A stretch of 64,000 bases of DNA from Lewinella sp. LCG006 (GCF_040784935.1 NZ_CP160680.1:5065802-5129801); one strand, 5' to 3'. Positions 1 to 8,762 are shown, numbered from the stretch's first letter. A program made the numbers and translations. The notes: generated from the sequence alone by a model not told the origin.

Positions 1-1031
1 GTATCTACCCACTGAAAGGCCAAACCTTGTTCGTACCAGGGGTAATACGCCTGCCCCAAGGCTTCTCGCAGCCAAGGTTGGTATTGTACGCCCCATTCCT
101 CTCCTTGGAAATTTCTATTGATAACCAGACGGCAAACTTTACCATCATCAGAAAGATCGGCCTGTTTCATGGATTTGGTCCTCAGTGCTTTACGCTCGAC
201 GCTGGGATATAGCTTGATGTTTAGTGGCGAAAGCGAAGAAACGCCAGTAAAATTTTTAATGGCCAGCTGGGCCTTGTCAAGGGTGCTAAGCCAAGCAGCT
301 GTTGGTGCATTGGCCGCATCGAAAGCCTGGAGGTGGGCACTTTGGGTTTGCCAGCTGTCTTCGGGGGTAAGTGGAAATTCAAAGTGAATTTGTTTGTCCA
401 TGACCCAGGTGCTATCGTTGAAATAGCCTTGCTGCAAAACATTTCCGGAACGTTGAGCTTCGTAGCCCCAACCCGACCAAAGCAGTGAGCGTATCCCCTG
501 TGTCAAGCGTTCCGTAAGGTGCGTTTGAATAACAGCATCTTCCTTCGCCCAAATGAGGTGCATGGGCAAAGTATCTTGCCAATAACTGGGTAGATAAGTC
601 AGTTGCAACAGATCTTGTTCTTGATCTAGCTTCAAGGCACCCAATTGCGCGTAAGTGTCCTCAAAATGTACTGCCGGTAAGTTGTTGAGATATGTGCTGA
701 CTTCAGAGGGTAGATGTTTGCCAATCAGCATTAAAGGGTACTTTCGTAAAAGGCTATCAGGTACTTTTTCGTAGTCAAATACCTTGAGTTCAATTCCGCG
801 AAAAGTCTTCTCTTCCAGCGGGCGGAGTATTTTTTCGTAAGCAGCATGCTCTTTTTGCCCTTCAGCTTGGTAGACAACTAGCCATGCGCCACTGTTCCAG
901 GCTGCTCGCTGCAACTGCTGACGATGAGGGAATTGGTCTAGAGTGGAAATGCTCTTTTCTGCACGAAAAAATTGTTGTCCTAAAAATAAAGAAGTTATCA
1001 ATGCAAAAAGACCTATAAATAGACGAAACAT
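1..1031 (-). CDS. Membrane-anchored or secreted protein, possibly peptidase MA-like; C-terminus beyond the window
   Basis: An open frame runs without a stop from an ATG at 1031 to the window edge, giving at least 343 residues. The first 20 residues (MFRLFIGLFALITSLFLGQQ) are a signal peptide or membrane anchor. I do not recognise the middle. The last visible part (LYPSVERKAL, then YPWYEQGLAFQW) resembles the stretch before and around the 'EGLA' helix of gluzincin/peptidase-MA proteins, but no HExxH motif is visible. A protease-like role is therefore only a suggestion. It is transcribed away from its neighbours, and the methyltransferase upstream of it (1123-1776) lies on the same strand about 90 bases away. 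Confidence 0.7.
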   Translation of the reverse strand, partial: MFRLFIGLFALITSLFLGQQFFRAEKSISTLDQFPHRQQLQRAAWNSGAWLVVYQAEGQKEHAAYEKILRPLEEKTFRGIELKVFDYEKVPDSLLRKYPLMLIGKHLPSEVSTYLNNLPAVHFEDTYAQLGALKLDQEQDLLQLTYLPSYWQDTLPMHLIWAKEDAVIQTHLTERLTQGIRSLLWSGWGYEAQRSGNVLQQGYFNDSTWVMDKQIHFEFPLTPEDSWQTQSAHLQAFDAANAPTAAWLSTLDKAQLAIKNFTGVSSLSPLNIKLYPSVERKALRTKSMKQADLSDDGKVCRLVINRNFQGEEWGVQYQPWLREALGQAYYPWYEQGLAFQWVD

Positions 1032-1122
1032 GGAGCTTGTTTTGATCAGTGGGTGAAGTTCCTATAAATATAACAAGCTTTGAGCCAGCTTAGTAGTTAT
1101 TCTATATGAAAATGGACAGATT

Positions 1123-1776
1123 CTATCCTTGTTTTTGACAAACTACCAGCCAATAGTCGAAGATGAGCCCCTTTTTCCAGGTCAACTGTTGTTTTATTTC
1201 CCAACCTCTGCTGGCTAAAGCTTGTTGGTAATCTTCTCGGTCGTGCTGATGGGGGTGCAAGACATCCCCGGGTAAATACCGGAACAATAACTTCAACAAG
1301 CGATGACGATGAACGTCAATGCCGAGTACGAGTGTTCCTGTATGCTTGGTGAGTTCGGAGAGTTTATCAAGGCCTTGTTCCCAGTTGGCGACGTGGTTGA
1401 TGGCGTTGAGGCAGAAGGTGATGTCGTAGGGCTGTGTTTCGAGAAAGGTTTCAATGGGGGAAGTGCGAAAATTTGTCCAAGGGTAGTCTTCGGGGGAGAA
1501 ATGAGGCAATTGCTCGGTGTATTGGTCCAAGAGTGGATCTACCGCATCTACTTGGTGGTTAGCCAGGATCATAAAAACACCAGCGGGCCCACATCCAGCA
1601 TCCAATATGCGTTGTTTCTCGGGGAAACTTAATGTTAAAGCAGCAAACAGCCGTTGCCAGTAGGCTTTTTTTTGCTGATGGTAGGCAGCCACCTCCTGAT
1701 GGCGTAGGTAGTTTTGCCACCAACGAATTTCTAGCCACTGTGCGATTCGCCAGCGAAGTGTAGGCTTACTATTCAT
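1123..1776 (-). CDS. Class I SAM-dependent methyltransferase
   Basis: The 217-residue product carries glycine-rich motif I of class I methyltransferases (ILDAGCGPAGVF, residues 57-68), followed by an acidic ribose-binding position (VDAVDPL) and a motif IV-like stretch (YDITFCLNAINHV). This is the Methyltransf_11/25 type that transfers a methyl group from S-adenosylmethionine to an unidentified small molecule or lipid. The N-terminal 40 residues are basic and aromatic (two WW/YW clusters), which may help membrane association. It lies in the same direction as the partial gene downstream and could be cotranscribed with it. The substrate cannot be inferred. Confidence 0.85.
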   Translation of the reverse strand: MNSKPTLRWRIAQWLEIRWWQNYLRHQEVAAYHQQKKAYWQRLFAALTLSFPEKQRILDAGCGPAGVFMILANHQVDAVDPLLDQYTEQLPHFSPEDYPWTNFRTSPIETFLETQPYDITFCLNAINHVANWEQGLDKLSELTKHTGTLVLGIDVHRHRLLKLLFRYLPGDVLHPHQHDREDYQQALASRGWEIKQQLTWKKGLIFDYWLVVCQKQG

Positions 1777-1873
1777 AGGTGCTAAGGTAAGAGCTTGTTG
1801 ATAAAGTGACGAAGTAATTTTTTGCCCAATACTAATTGCCTATCTTTCGCCAAGTTAAAAATAACAAGTTACT

Positions 1874-2941
1874 ATGGTGTTCTCCATTGGAACAAAGGTG
1901 AGATTGATCCATACCGGTGATGAAGGTGTGGTGGATGAGTTATTGGAGTACGATTTGGTTGGCGTACGGCTAAGTGATGGAGAAGTAATTCCTGTGAGCA
2001 TTGACGCTTTAGAGCGTTCCTCAGAGGTAGCAGCCTCTCGGGTGAAAGCCAAGATTGTGCAGGGAAAGAAAAAGGTAGAACCACTTCCTCTGCAAGCATT
2101 GCCTATAGACAGCCAGTACATGGTGCTTAAACCTCAGGGCTTGCAGTTGGCTTTTGATCCTGTTTTACGCGCAGACGGTACCACGGAATACTATCGAATA
2201 TATTTGATCAACGATACCCAGCTGAACTTCCTTTACCAGTTGAGCTTGCACTTGGATAAACGTGGGGTTTGGAATACCCAAGGGCGGCTTGGCCCCCGTA
2301 CTATGATTGAAACGGGTAACCTACAGTACAGTGAATTAAACAATAACGCAGAGGTACACATTGAAACATGGCGCTTGTTGCCCGACGGGAAAGGGACGGG
2401 TGGTAAACTTGCTCGTGAACTCAAACTGAAGCCTACACAGTTTTTTAAAAAAATTACAACAGCTCCCTATCTCAATCGGCAGGTCTATCTATATCAGCTT
2501 TTTACCCCAAAGGAGATGGCTGAGAAAGAAGCGTCACCCAAGCAGCTCCCTCCGAAAGAATCCCTACAACAATACACTTCGCGGGAAGCGAAAAGTAAAA
2601 CCAGCAACTCAAAATGGTTTAACCTCCAGGAGATGCCCCATGAAGTTTGGGAGATGGCTGCCTTTAAAAATGAAATTGACCTGCACATTCAAAGCTTGGT
2701 AGAAGACCCCACCTCCGTACCGCGTAAACAAATATTGAGTACACAGCTTTTCCATTTTGAACGCTTCATGCGCGATGCGATCCGTATTGGGGTCGATAGG
2801 GTCTTCATTATCCATGGTGTCGGAGAAGGAAAATTGCGTGAGGCTGTCAATGCCCGCCTGTCAGAGATGCCAGAAGTGAAGTCATTTAAAAATGAATACC
2901 ACGCTAGCTACGGCTACGGTGCCACGGAGGTACTGTTTTAG
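1874..2941 (+). CDS. DUF2027 / Smr domain protein
   Basis: The 355-residue protein has an N-terminal SH3-like stretch (residues 1-50, starting MVFSIGTKVRLIHTGDEG), a central beta-rich DUF2027-type domain and a C-terminal Smr domain (about 268-355). The Smr domain shows its signature E-DLHI start and the HGVGEGKLR loop around His314. Smr domains bind or nick nucleic acids and are the C-terminal part of MutS2; here the domain stands without MutS ATPase motifs. The architecture is typical of Bacteroidota. A TATCTTTC sequence at 1841-1848 is a near match to the phylum's -7 element. The 3' end overlaps the convergent hydroxylase gene by 4 bases. Confidence 0.85.
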   Translation: MVFSIGTKVRLIHTGDEGVVDELLEYDLVGVRLSDGEVIPVSIDALERSSEVAASRVKAKIVQGKKKVEPLPLQALPIDSQYMVLKPQGLQLAFDPVLRADGTTEYYRIYLINDTQLNFLYQLSLHLDKRGVWNTQGRLGPRTMIETGNLQYSELNNNAEVHIETWRLLPDGKGTGGKLARELKLKPTQFFKKITTAPYLNRQVYLYQLFTPKEMAEKEASPKQLPPKESLQQYTSREAKSKTSNSKWFNLQEMPHEVWEMAAFKNEIDLHIQSLVEDPTSVPRKQILSTQLFHFERFMRDAIRIGVDRVFIIHGVGEGKLREAVNARLSEMPEVKSFKNEYHASYGYGATEVLF

Positions 2942-3729
2942 AGCTCATGAACTTCTACGGGAGCAGTCAATGCCCGGAATCTGGCTTCGTAGTCAGGATG
3001 ATTGGTCCCTAGCCAGCGATCCCACCAGTTGAAGTAAAGGCTATAGTTACCCTTCGAATAATGGTGGTGCAAATTGTGATGGGTAGAGGTGTTTAGCCAT
3101 TTTAATACAGGATGATCTACCCAACCAGCGGGGAATAATTCAAAGCCCAGGTGCCCCACAATATTCCAAGTGAGCGACCAGGTTGCAAAAGCAAAAAGTA
3201 CGACAGGGTGTAGGGGCATTACCATAACAATCAGGGGTATAATGGCTATTTCAACCAGTGCTTCCAGTGGGTGAAACGCCAGGCTTGCCCATGGTGTAGG
3301 ATTGTTGGAGCGGTGATGTGCCAGATGGAAAATTTTGAACAATCGTGGATGGTGCATCAAGCGATGCATCCAGTAGAAATAAGCATCATGAATAACGATA
3401 AGGACCAGAAAACTGAAGACCAGGTAGAAGATTCCATATTGGGAGCTGTCTGTATATACCTGTGACCAACCTGCTAGCTTTAGGCCATAAATTCCCAAGC
3501 CTACAAGTGCAAAAATTGCAGCAGTGAGTAAGGAGTGGACAACTTCATGACGTACCATGTGCCAACCAGGGAGTTTTTGTTGGATCTTTCTGTGGATAAA
3601 GCGGCGGCGCTTCCAACTGTAGAAAATCAAATACCCTAAGCCAGCCATAAAAGCGTATCTGGAAAAGATGAAAAAAGCGCTGATTAAAGCTCCTAATAAC
3701 CAGCCAAATTGATCAATGAGGATGTGCAT
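2938..3729 (-). CDS. Sterol desaturase / fatty acid hydroxylase superfamily membrane protein
   Basis: The 263-residue protein has several hydrophobic segments (about 8-36, 68-90, 100-118, 160-195) and the three histidine clusters of the di-iron hydroxylase superfamily: HDAYFYWMH (114-122), HLAHH (135-139) and HHNLHHH (217-223). Members use a membrane-embedded di-iron centre to hydroxylate or desaturate lipids, for example carotenoids, sterol-like lipids or fatty acids; the substrate here is unknown. It converges on the Smr gene with a 4-base overlap of stop codons. The upstream lipoprotein gene is on the same strand, but a hairpin lies between them. Confidence 0.9.
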   Translation of the reverse strand: MHILIDQFGWLLGALISAFFIFSRYAFMAGLGYLIFYSWKRRRFIHRKIQQKLPGWHMVRHEVVHSLLTAAIFALVGLGIYGLKLAGWSQVYTDSSQYGIFYLVFSFLVLIVIHDAYFYWMHRLMHHPRLFKIFHLAHHRSNNPTPWASLAFHPLEALVEIAIIPLIVMVMPLHPVVLFAFATWSLTWNIVGHLGFELFPAGWVDHPVLKWLNTSTHHNLHHHYSKGNYSLYFNWWDRWLGTNHPDYEARFRALTAPVEVHEL

Positions 3730-3757
3730 GAGATTTGGTTTTATGGGGTGAAAATGG

Positions 3758-3788
3758 GGGAGCCAGCTTTGGGATGGTACTGGCTCCC
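3758..3788 (-). terminator. Probable terminator hairpin downstream of the lipoprotein gene
   Basis: GGGAGCCAG (3758-3766) pairs perfectly with CTGGCTCCC (3780-3788) around a 13-base loop. On the minus strand the stem follows the stop codon of the lipoprotein gene by 16 bases and is followed by a short T-containing stretch (CCCCATTTTC), so it is placed to end that transcript before the hydroxylase gene. Confidence 0.55.
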
Positions 3789-3803
3789 AATGAAGTGGGG
3801 TTA

Positions 3804-4538
3804 TTAGAATAAATCCACGGTATAAGTATTGCCGTTGAAGATAATATTCGCCTGACCGTTGCCTAGGAATACAATGGTTCCGGTTTGTGAAAAACTGGAG
3901 GTGTTGTTAGCGGTGCCACTCAAGGTAAAGGTAGCTACACCACTGACGATTTGCTTTTCACCTTTATCGATGTTTAAATTATCCACTTCCAACAGTACGG
4001 TTGATACAAATGAATGCATGTCGCGAACCTTAGATTCCTGCGTGCCATTTCGTTCGTAACTGCCGCTGATAATGTAATTAGGTCCTGTGAGCAACGACTC
4101 CATCAGCCAGTTGCTCGTAGCCTCGTCTTCACTTAGCAGACGTTCTGTTTCATAGCTGCCATCCATCTGTCGGCCATAGAAAATGCTAATGGGGATATTG
4201 CCATTACAATTGAGCCCCCAGGTCAGCGCATTTTCGTAGGTTCCAGTGATCCAACTTTCGTTGATGTTGGTGATGAAAGTAGAGTCTGTCGTTTCACCGC
4301 AGGCGATGGTGGCCGTACTGGGTTCTAGTTCCTTTTCTGCGACGTAAGCCATTTCTACGGCTTCGGCAGTAGCACCCTCACTCTCGGTCACTAATGCAAC
4401 ACTGACGATGGCTAAAATTTCTTCTTCTTCAATAACCGCTGTTTCGGGTTCTTCCTCATTGTTTTCACAAGAAAAGAAGGTGAAAGCTGTAGAAAATAAA
4501 ATCATTAAAGTGAAAAGAGACATCCAAGAATTTTTCAT
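3804..4538 (-). CDS. Hypothetical lipoprotein
   Basis: The 244-residue product begins with a lipoprotein signal peptide ending in a lipobox (AFTFFSC, Cys24). An acidic linker rich in Glu follows (ENNEEEPETAVIEEEEI), typical of surface-exposed Bacteroidota lipoproteins. The mature part is beta-rich with many Thr/Ser/Asn and no motif I recognise; it contains an isolated pair of cysteines (IACGETTDS and LNCNGN) that could form a disulfide. Outer-membrane attachment is inferred from the signal alone. It is divergent from the LytS-like kinase gene, about 200 bases away. Confidence 0.75.
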   Translation of the reverse strand: MKNSWMSLFTLMILFSTAFTFFSCENNEEEPETAVIEEEEILAIVSVALVTESEGATAEAVEMAYVAEKELEPSTATIACGETTDSTFITNINESWITGTYENALTWGLNCNGNIPISIFYGRQMDGSYETERLLSEDEATSNWLMESLLTGPNYIISGSYERNGTQESKVRDMHSFVSTVLLEVDNLNIDKGEKQIVSGVATFTLSGTANNTSSFSQTGTIVFLGNGQANIIFNGNTYTVDLF

Positions 4539-4746
4539 GGTTTTGGTTTTTTGATGTTTAAAAATTCCTTTCGGTTGATGTCACAAAAGTGTTGCGGCTG
4601 TGGAAGTTTGCCAAAACTGTTCAACATTCGGGTGCAGAATTTCAACGAATGGTCTACGGGAGGGGGCTGTACATTACATTGAAAATCTGCTGCCATTGGT
4701 TGAAAGGGGCTAGATCCGTGCCACAAAAAATCATTACTTTCGACTT

Positions 4747-5793
4747 ATGGTAAACGAACAGGCCCATAAAGGCAACACCAATAATTTATTAAGGCTTTTA
4801 CACCTTTGTGTATGGCTCTTTATTCTCGGACTCTCGTGGGCAGCTTTCATTAAGATGATGCCGTTGCCCGACAGCTTTTTTAGAGCAGTCTTAAATACTG
4901 GGTTATTAGCGGCCTTGTTTTACAGTATCGGCACTGCTTATAGTTTATATTATGAGCGGAGGGAGTATTGGAAATTTGGGGGGAGTCTTGTGGTAGTTTT
5001 TAGCATAATCACAATTATTCGCTACTACCTCAATCAACAGTTTTCTTACATGGAGAATGCTTCTCCTTATTATGAACCTAGCCCAGTATCCTTTTTTTTC
5101 GGTGCCATTGTCACTAATCTTACCACACTATTGAATAGCCTTTTGTACCAGTTGGTACGTTCGCGTATGCGCCTGAAGCAGCGTGAAACAGCATTGCTAG
5201 CAGAACAGCGGGAAGCAAAAATCCAATTCTTACGGGCTCAGATGAATCCTCATTTTCTCTTTAATACCCTCAATAATATCTACAGTTTAGCAGTGGTGAA
5301 ATCTGAGAAGACAGCCCCTTTGGTCTTACGATTGAGTGATTTATTGCGCTATGTCATCTATGATGCTCAGCAGGAGGAAGTCGCTTTGGCAAAGGAAGTC
5401 AGGGTACTAGAAGAGTATATTGAACTGTTTCAGCTACAATTTGAGCATCAAAAGGATATTACATTCCATTACCAATTGCCTCGCAAAGGGTGCGTTATTG
5501 AACCATTACTGCTCATTCCTTTAGTAGAAAACTGTTTTAAACACAGCGACCTTACCGAAAATGAAAATGGATTTGTGCATCTTGATTTAGCGGTTAGCGA
5601 GGATGGATTGGTCTTCAAGGCAGAAAACACTTATAATCCTTTCCAGGTACAAAAGGATGACCAAGGTGGAGTAGGCTTAGAAAATATTCGGCGACGCCTC
5701 GTTTTGCAATATCCTGATCGGCATCGGTTAACCATAGAAAAGACAGATAACATTTTTAAAATAGAATTGGAGCTAGTTTTTGCACAACACTAA
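4747..5793 (+). CDS. LytS/YehU-family sensor histidine kinase
   Basis: The 348-residue protein has four predicted membrane segments in the first 140 residues (about 18-37, 45-65, 78-96, 115-135). The His_kinase domain carries the phosphoacceptor motif AQMNPHFLFNTLNN (His169). A HATPase segment follows, with LIPLVENCFKH (N box) and GGVGLENIRRRL (G box). This is the LytS type, in which the membrane part senses an unknown signal and the His is phosphorylated. A LytTR response regulator starts 5 bases downstream, so the two are surely one operon and cognate partners. Confidence 0.93.
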   Translation: MVNEQAHKGNTNNLLRLLHLCVWLFILGLSWAAFIKMMPLPDSFFRAVLNTGLLAALFYSIGTAYSLYYERREYWKFGGSLVVVFSIITIIRYYLNQQFSYMENASPYYEPSPVSFFFGAIVTNLTTLLNSLLYQLVRSRMRLKQRETALLAEQREAKIQFLRAQMNPHFLFNTLNNIYSLAVVKSEKTAPLVLRLSDLLRYVIYDAQQEEVALAKEVRVLEEYIELFQLQFEHQKDITFHYQLPRKGCVIEPLLLIPLVENCFKHSDLTENENGFVHLDLAVSEDGLVFKAENTYNPFQVQKDDQGGVGLENIRRRLVLQYPDRHRLTIEKTDNIFKIELELVFAQH

Positions 5794-5798
5794 CTATC

Positions 5799-6497
5799 AT
5801 GAAACTTAATATACCACGCATACTATTAGTAGATGACGAATACCTGGCACTGAATCTATTAGAAGGATATGTTCAACAAGTGCCAGGAGCTAAACTGGTA
5901 GCTAAGTGCAAATCGGCCTTGGAGGCAATGGAGGTACTCCAACAGGAGGAGGTGGATATTCTATTTTTAGATATCCAAATGCCTTCGCTTAGTGGGCTTG
6001 ATTTTCTGAAAAGCCTAGCTAAGCCTCCTGCTACGATATTTACTACAGCCTACCGTGACTACGCCGTAGATGCTTTTGCATTAAATGCCATTGATTATCT
6101 CGTAAAGCCCTTTTCGTTTTCTCGCTTCCTGCAAGCCTTAAACAAGGCTATTCAGTATCAACAAAAAGAACACACAGCGGCTGAGGGCGCAGAATATCTA
6201 TCGATCAAAGTCGACGGAAAGTTGGTAAGGGTGAAAATTAGTGAGATTGTCTACGTAGAAGGTATGAAAGAATACGTGAGAATTGTTTGCAGTGACAACA
6301 AGTACGTCACCTTTGAGCGCATGAAAAACATGGAGGAAAGCTTGCCCACAAGTCAGTTTATGCGAGTTCATAAATCCTACCTTATTGCCCGCAATAAGGT
6401 AACGTCTATAGAAGGGAATATGCTCGAAGTAGCAGGTGCAAAAATTCCGGTAAGCAGAAACTTACGTAGTCAAATTATTGAAGAACTATTTACTTGA
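5799..6497 (+). CDS. LytTR-family response regulator
   Basis: The 232-residue protein is an N-terminal receiver domain (acidic pair at 12-13, phosphoacceptor Asp58 in LFLDIQMP, conserved Lys103 in LVKPF) joined to a C-terminal LytTR DNA-binding domain (about 133-232). The LytTR part contains the typical stretches IVYVEGMKEYVRI and FMRVHKSYLIA. It is the output partner of the kinase immediately upstream. Its targets are not known; LytTR regulators bind tandem imperfect direct repeats in promoters. The last 8 bases overlap the end of the convergent NqrM-like gene. Confidence 0.94.
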   Translation: MKLNIPRILLVDDEYLALNLLEGYVQQVPGAKLVAKCKSALEAMEVLQQEEVDILFLDIQMPSLSGLDFLKSLAKPPATIFTTAYRDYAVDAFALNAIDYLVKPFSFSRFLQALNKAIQYQQKEHTAAEGAEYLSIKVDGKLVRVKISEIVYVEGMKEYVRIVCSDNKYVTFERMKNMEESLPTSQFMRVHKSYLIARNKVTSIEGNMLEVAGAKIPVSRNLRSQIIEELFT

Positions 6498-6693
6498 CGG
6501 TAGGCATCTGGCAGTCTTCCTCTGGCTTCTTACCACAAACAGTACATTCTCCAACTTTAGATTTTAGCATCGGATTGTTGGTCGCACAAGTACCCCGGAA
6601 TTCGTTACCCGTAACAATGTGACGGATGTTGATCAGGATAAAAGAAACGCCAAAAGTGACAAAGATGATGGCTAAAATAGACAGGAATTCCAT
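6490..6693 (-). CDS. NqrM-like small membrane protein
   Basis: A 67-residue protein with one N-terminal membrane helix (MEFLSILAIIFVTFGVSFIL) followed by a cysteine cluster: GTC, then GECTVCG, then EDC. The arrangement of one helix, RG(S/T)C and then a CxxC-type group matches the NqrM/DUF539 family, whose proteobacterial member supplies iron for the Cys4 Fe centre of the Na+-translocating NADH:quinone reductase. Bacteroidota commonly use Na+-NQR, so the role fits, but no nqr genes are in this window and the assignment rests on the Cys pattern only. It converges on, and overlaps, the LytTR gene by 8 bases. Confidence 0.6.
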   Translation of the reverse strand: MEFLSILAIIFVTFGVSFILINIRHIVTGNEFRGTCATNNPMLKSKVGECTVCGKKPEEDCQMPTVK

Positions 6694-6744
6694 GGTGTAA
6701 GATTAAGTTTCTTTTAAAACCCCTCCAGAGGGGCAAAAGTTCAG

Positions 6745-6752
6745 TATTTTTG
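6745..6752 (+). promoter_or_regulatory. Bacteroidota -7 element upstream of mazG
   Basis: TATTTTTG matches the TAnnTTTG consensus. It lies 23 bases before the ATG at 6776. An in-frame GTG at 6752 would overlap this element, which supports the ATG as the start. Confidence 0.5.
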
Positions 6753-6775
6753 TGGCCGCAAAAATACGAATTCTT

Positions 6776-7537
6776 ATGAAACCCCAATTAGAAGCTTTCG
6801 ATCGTTTACTTACTATCATGGACGAGTTGCGCGAACAGTGCCCCTGGGACCGTAAACAGACCATGGAGAGCCTTCGTAACCTGACCATTGAAGAAACTTA
6901 TGAGTTGGCTGATGCTATCCTCGAGAAGGATCTGACGGGGGTAAAGGAAGAAATCGGTGACTTACTGCTACACATGGTTTTCTACGCAAAAATTGCGGAC
7001 GAACAAAAAGCCTGGGACATTAGTGATGCGTTGCACGCTGTCTGTGACAAGCTAGTCAATCGGCACCCACACATCTACGGAGACGTAAAAGTAGAAGACG
7101 AGGAAGAAGTAAAAAGAAACTGGGAGCAGATCAAGCAAAAGGAAGGGAAAGGGAAAAGGTCGGTGTTAGGCGGGGTACCCAAATCGCTGCCCGCAATGGT
7201 AAAAGCCTACCGGATGCAAGATAAAACAAAGCAGGTAGGCTTTGAATGGGAAAACAGTGAGCAGGTGTGGGAAAAAGTAGAAGAAGAAATCGGCGAATTT
7301 AAAGAAGCGATGGCTACCACTGATGTGCAACACCAAGAGGAAGAGTTTGGTGATTTGCTGTTCAGCTTGATCAATTATGCGCGTTTTACGGGTATAGATC
7401 CGGAAACAGCATTAGAGCGAGTCAACCAAAAGTTTAAAAAGCGGTTTGAATATATTGAAGCTCATGCTGATCGTGATCTGACGGAAATGAGCTTGGCAGA
7501 AATGGACGCATTGTGGAATCAAGCAAAGGAGCAGTAA
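6776..7537 (+). CDS. mazG: Nucleoside triphosphate pyrophosphohydrolase MazG
   Basis: A 253-residue protein with two tandem MazG all-alpha domains. The N-terminal one begins LLTIMDELREQCPWDRKQT and carries EETYE and EEIGDLLLHMVF. The C-terminal one has a second EEIGEFKEA...EEFGDLLFSL set. These Glu/Asp residues bind the metals needed to hydrolyse noncanonical (d)NTPs to monophosphates. The start at 6776 was chosen because an upstream in-frame GTG lies in the promoter element. Length and domain order are as in E. coli MazG. It is followed by its own intergenic region and a separate promoter for the next gene. Confidence 0.95.
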   Translation: MKPQLEAFDRLLTIMDELREQCPWDRKQTMESLRNLTIEETYELADAILEKDLTGVKEEIGDLLLHMVFYAKIADEQKAWDISDALHAVCDKLVNRHPHIYGDVKVEDEEEVKRNWEQIKQKEGKGKRSVLGGVPKSLPAMVKAYRMQDKTKQVGFEWENSEQVWEKVEEEIGEFKEAMATTDVQHQEEEFGDLLFSLINYARFTGIDPETALERVNQKFKKRFEYIEAHADRDLTEMSLAEMDALWNQAKEQ

Positions 7538-7543
7538 ATCTTC

Positions 7544-7575
7544 TTTGCAAGCTCCTGCATATTTTTCTACCTTTG
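7544..7575 (+). promoter_or_regulatory. Promoter (-33/-7) of the bifunctional nuclease gene
   Basis: TTTG at 7544-7547 is followed after exactly 20 bases by TACCTTTG (7568-7575), a full match to the Bacteroidota -33/-7 pattern. The ATG at 7668 implies a 5' leader of about 85 bases. Confidence 0.65.
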
Positions 7576-7667
7576 CGCCCCAACTACTTATTTTAGTAGC
7601 TTTTTAGCAGATTGACATCATTAGTTTATCTGCTTTCATCTTAAGAACTTATTACTTAGGCCAGAAT

Positions 7668-8267
7668 ATGAGGAAGATCGCACTAGATATTGTTGCCCTG
7701 TCTCACAGTGTTACCCAGTCTAATAATTATGCTGTGGTGCTAGGTGAAAGAGATGGTGCCCGTCGTTTGCCCATCGTTATTGGTGGCTTTGAGGCCCAGG
7801 CCATTGCTGTTGCAATTGAAGGTATGTTGCCCAATCGGCCACTGACGCATGACCTATTCAAGAATACATTAGATGTTTTTCATATTGATCTCAAGGAGGT
7901 CATTATCAATAACTTATTAGAAGGCATTTTCTATGCTCGGCTTATTTGCCTAAAGGATGGTGAGATCATAGAGATAGATTCTCGCACTTCTGATGCCTTA
8001 GCCTTAGCAGTCCGCTTCGGTTGTCCAATCCATACCTACGAGTTTATTTTAGATGCTGCTGGCGTAGAACTCCAGGATACAGATGATGATGACGATGATG
8101 ATGCAATGGACGAGACTGGTTTCGGGGAAGCAGAAGACAAAACAGAGGAGACCAGGTTGACGGAAATGTCAGTAGAAGAACTACGGTCTGCTTTGGATGA
8201 AGTACTTGCGGCAGAAGATTACGAAAGCGCTGCTCGGATAAGAGACGAAATCAATAAGCGTAAGTAA
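7668..8267 (+). CDS. Bifunctional nuclease (BFN/DUF151) with UvrB/UvrC motif
   Basis: The 199-residue product starts with a BFN (DUF151) domain (about 1-135; LPIVIGGFEAQAIAVAIEG and the Arg-Thr-Ser-Asp-Ala segment IDSRTSDALALAVR). An Asp-rich linker of seven or more Asp follows (about 142-150). The C-terminal UvrB/C-type helical hairpin (VEELRSALDEVLAAEDYESAARIRDEI) occupies about 165-199. The BFN plus UVR fusion is common in Bacteroidota. Plant and archaeal BFN proteins have been reported to cleave RNA and DNA; activity here is inferred. It ends just before a strong bidirectional terminator. Confidence 0.92.
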   Translation: MRKIALDIVALSHSVTQSNNYAVVLGERDGARRLPIVIGGFEAQAIAVAIEGMLPNRPLTHDLFKNTLDVFHIDLKEVIINNLLEGIFYARLICLKDGEIIEIDSRTSDALALAVRFGCPIHTYEFILDAAGVELQDTDDDDDDDAMDETGFGEAEDKTEETRLTEMSVEELRSALDEVLAAEDYESAARIRDEINKRK

Positions 8268-8289
8268 GTTTATTCCTAAGTGATCAAAT

Positions 8290-8332
8290 AAAAAAACGGT
8301 CGGTTAACAATATGTTGACCGACCGTTTTTTT
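8290..8332. terminator. Bidirectional intrinsic terminator
   Basis: An A-run, then ACGGTCGGTTAAC, a 5-base loop, GTTGACCGACCGT and a T-run form a hairpin of about 19 base pairs with A/T tracts on both sides (one G-T wobble). It lies between the convergent ends at 8267 (+) and 8350 (-), so it can terminate both transcripts. Confidence 0.9.
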
Positions 8333-8349
8333 ATTCAGTTACCTGAAAT

Positions 8350-8724
8350 TTATCCTTTATGTTGAACTACCTTTCGGATGACACCCGTGAAGGCTTCGAG
8401 TTCAATAAAGTACTCTCCAGCGGAGAAACTGCTAAAATCCAACTCGTAGATGGAGTTTACGGGAAGATCGAAAACATCCTCTTGCCACATCACTTGACCA
8501 TTCGTACTCTTGACAACCACTTTGTTGACATTGAGTGCTAACTGTTCAAAATCGATGAAGTAAGTGTTGCTTTCTTGGTCAGCATAAATTGACCAATCAT
8601 TGAACGCTAATTCTGGGGAAGAAGCGGAGGCACCAGCCAAAGGGCTTTTAGCCGTCATTTGAGCGGACAAGTCTGTTAGAAATACAAACGAAACAAGTCC
8701 GAAAAGAAGAAATAAACGATTCAT
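8350..8724 (-). CDS. Short secreted protein resembling a stand-alone T9SS sorting domain
   Basis: The 124-residue protein has a signal peptide (cleavage after about residue 21, LSAQ). After a Ser/Ala-rich spacer comes one beta-sandwich-like module of about 75 residues: VVVKSTNGQVMWQEDV, then DFSSFSAGEYFIELE, then a basic end (IRKVVQHKG). This strand-NG-strand-L..l.aG.Yfv-K.v pattern is that of the type A T9SS C-terminal sorting domain, normally found at the end of large secreted enzymes. Here it is nearly the whole protein. Whether it is exported by T9SS or acts as a small periplasmic protein cannot be told. Confidence 0.75.
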   Translation of the reverse strand: MNRLFLLFGLVSFVFLTDLSAQMTAKSPLAGASASSPELAFNDWSIYADQESNTYFIDFEQLALNVNKVVVKSTNGQVMWQEDVFDLPVNSIYELDFSSFSAGEYFIELEAFTGVIRKVVQHKG

Positions 8725-8762
8725 GTTCTTGGATTAAAGACCAACTCTGGGATTTGCGGAAG

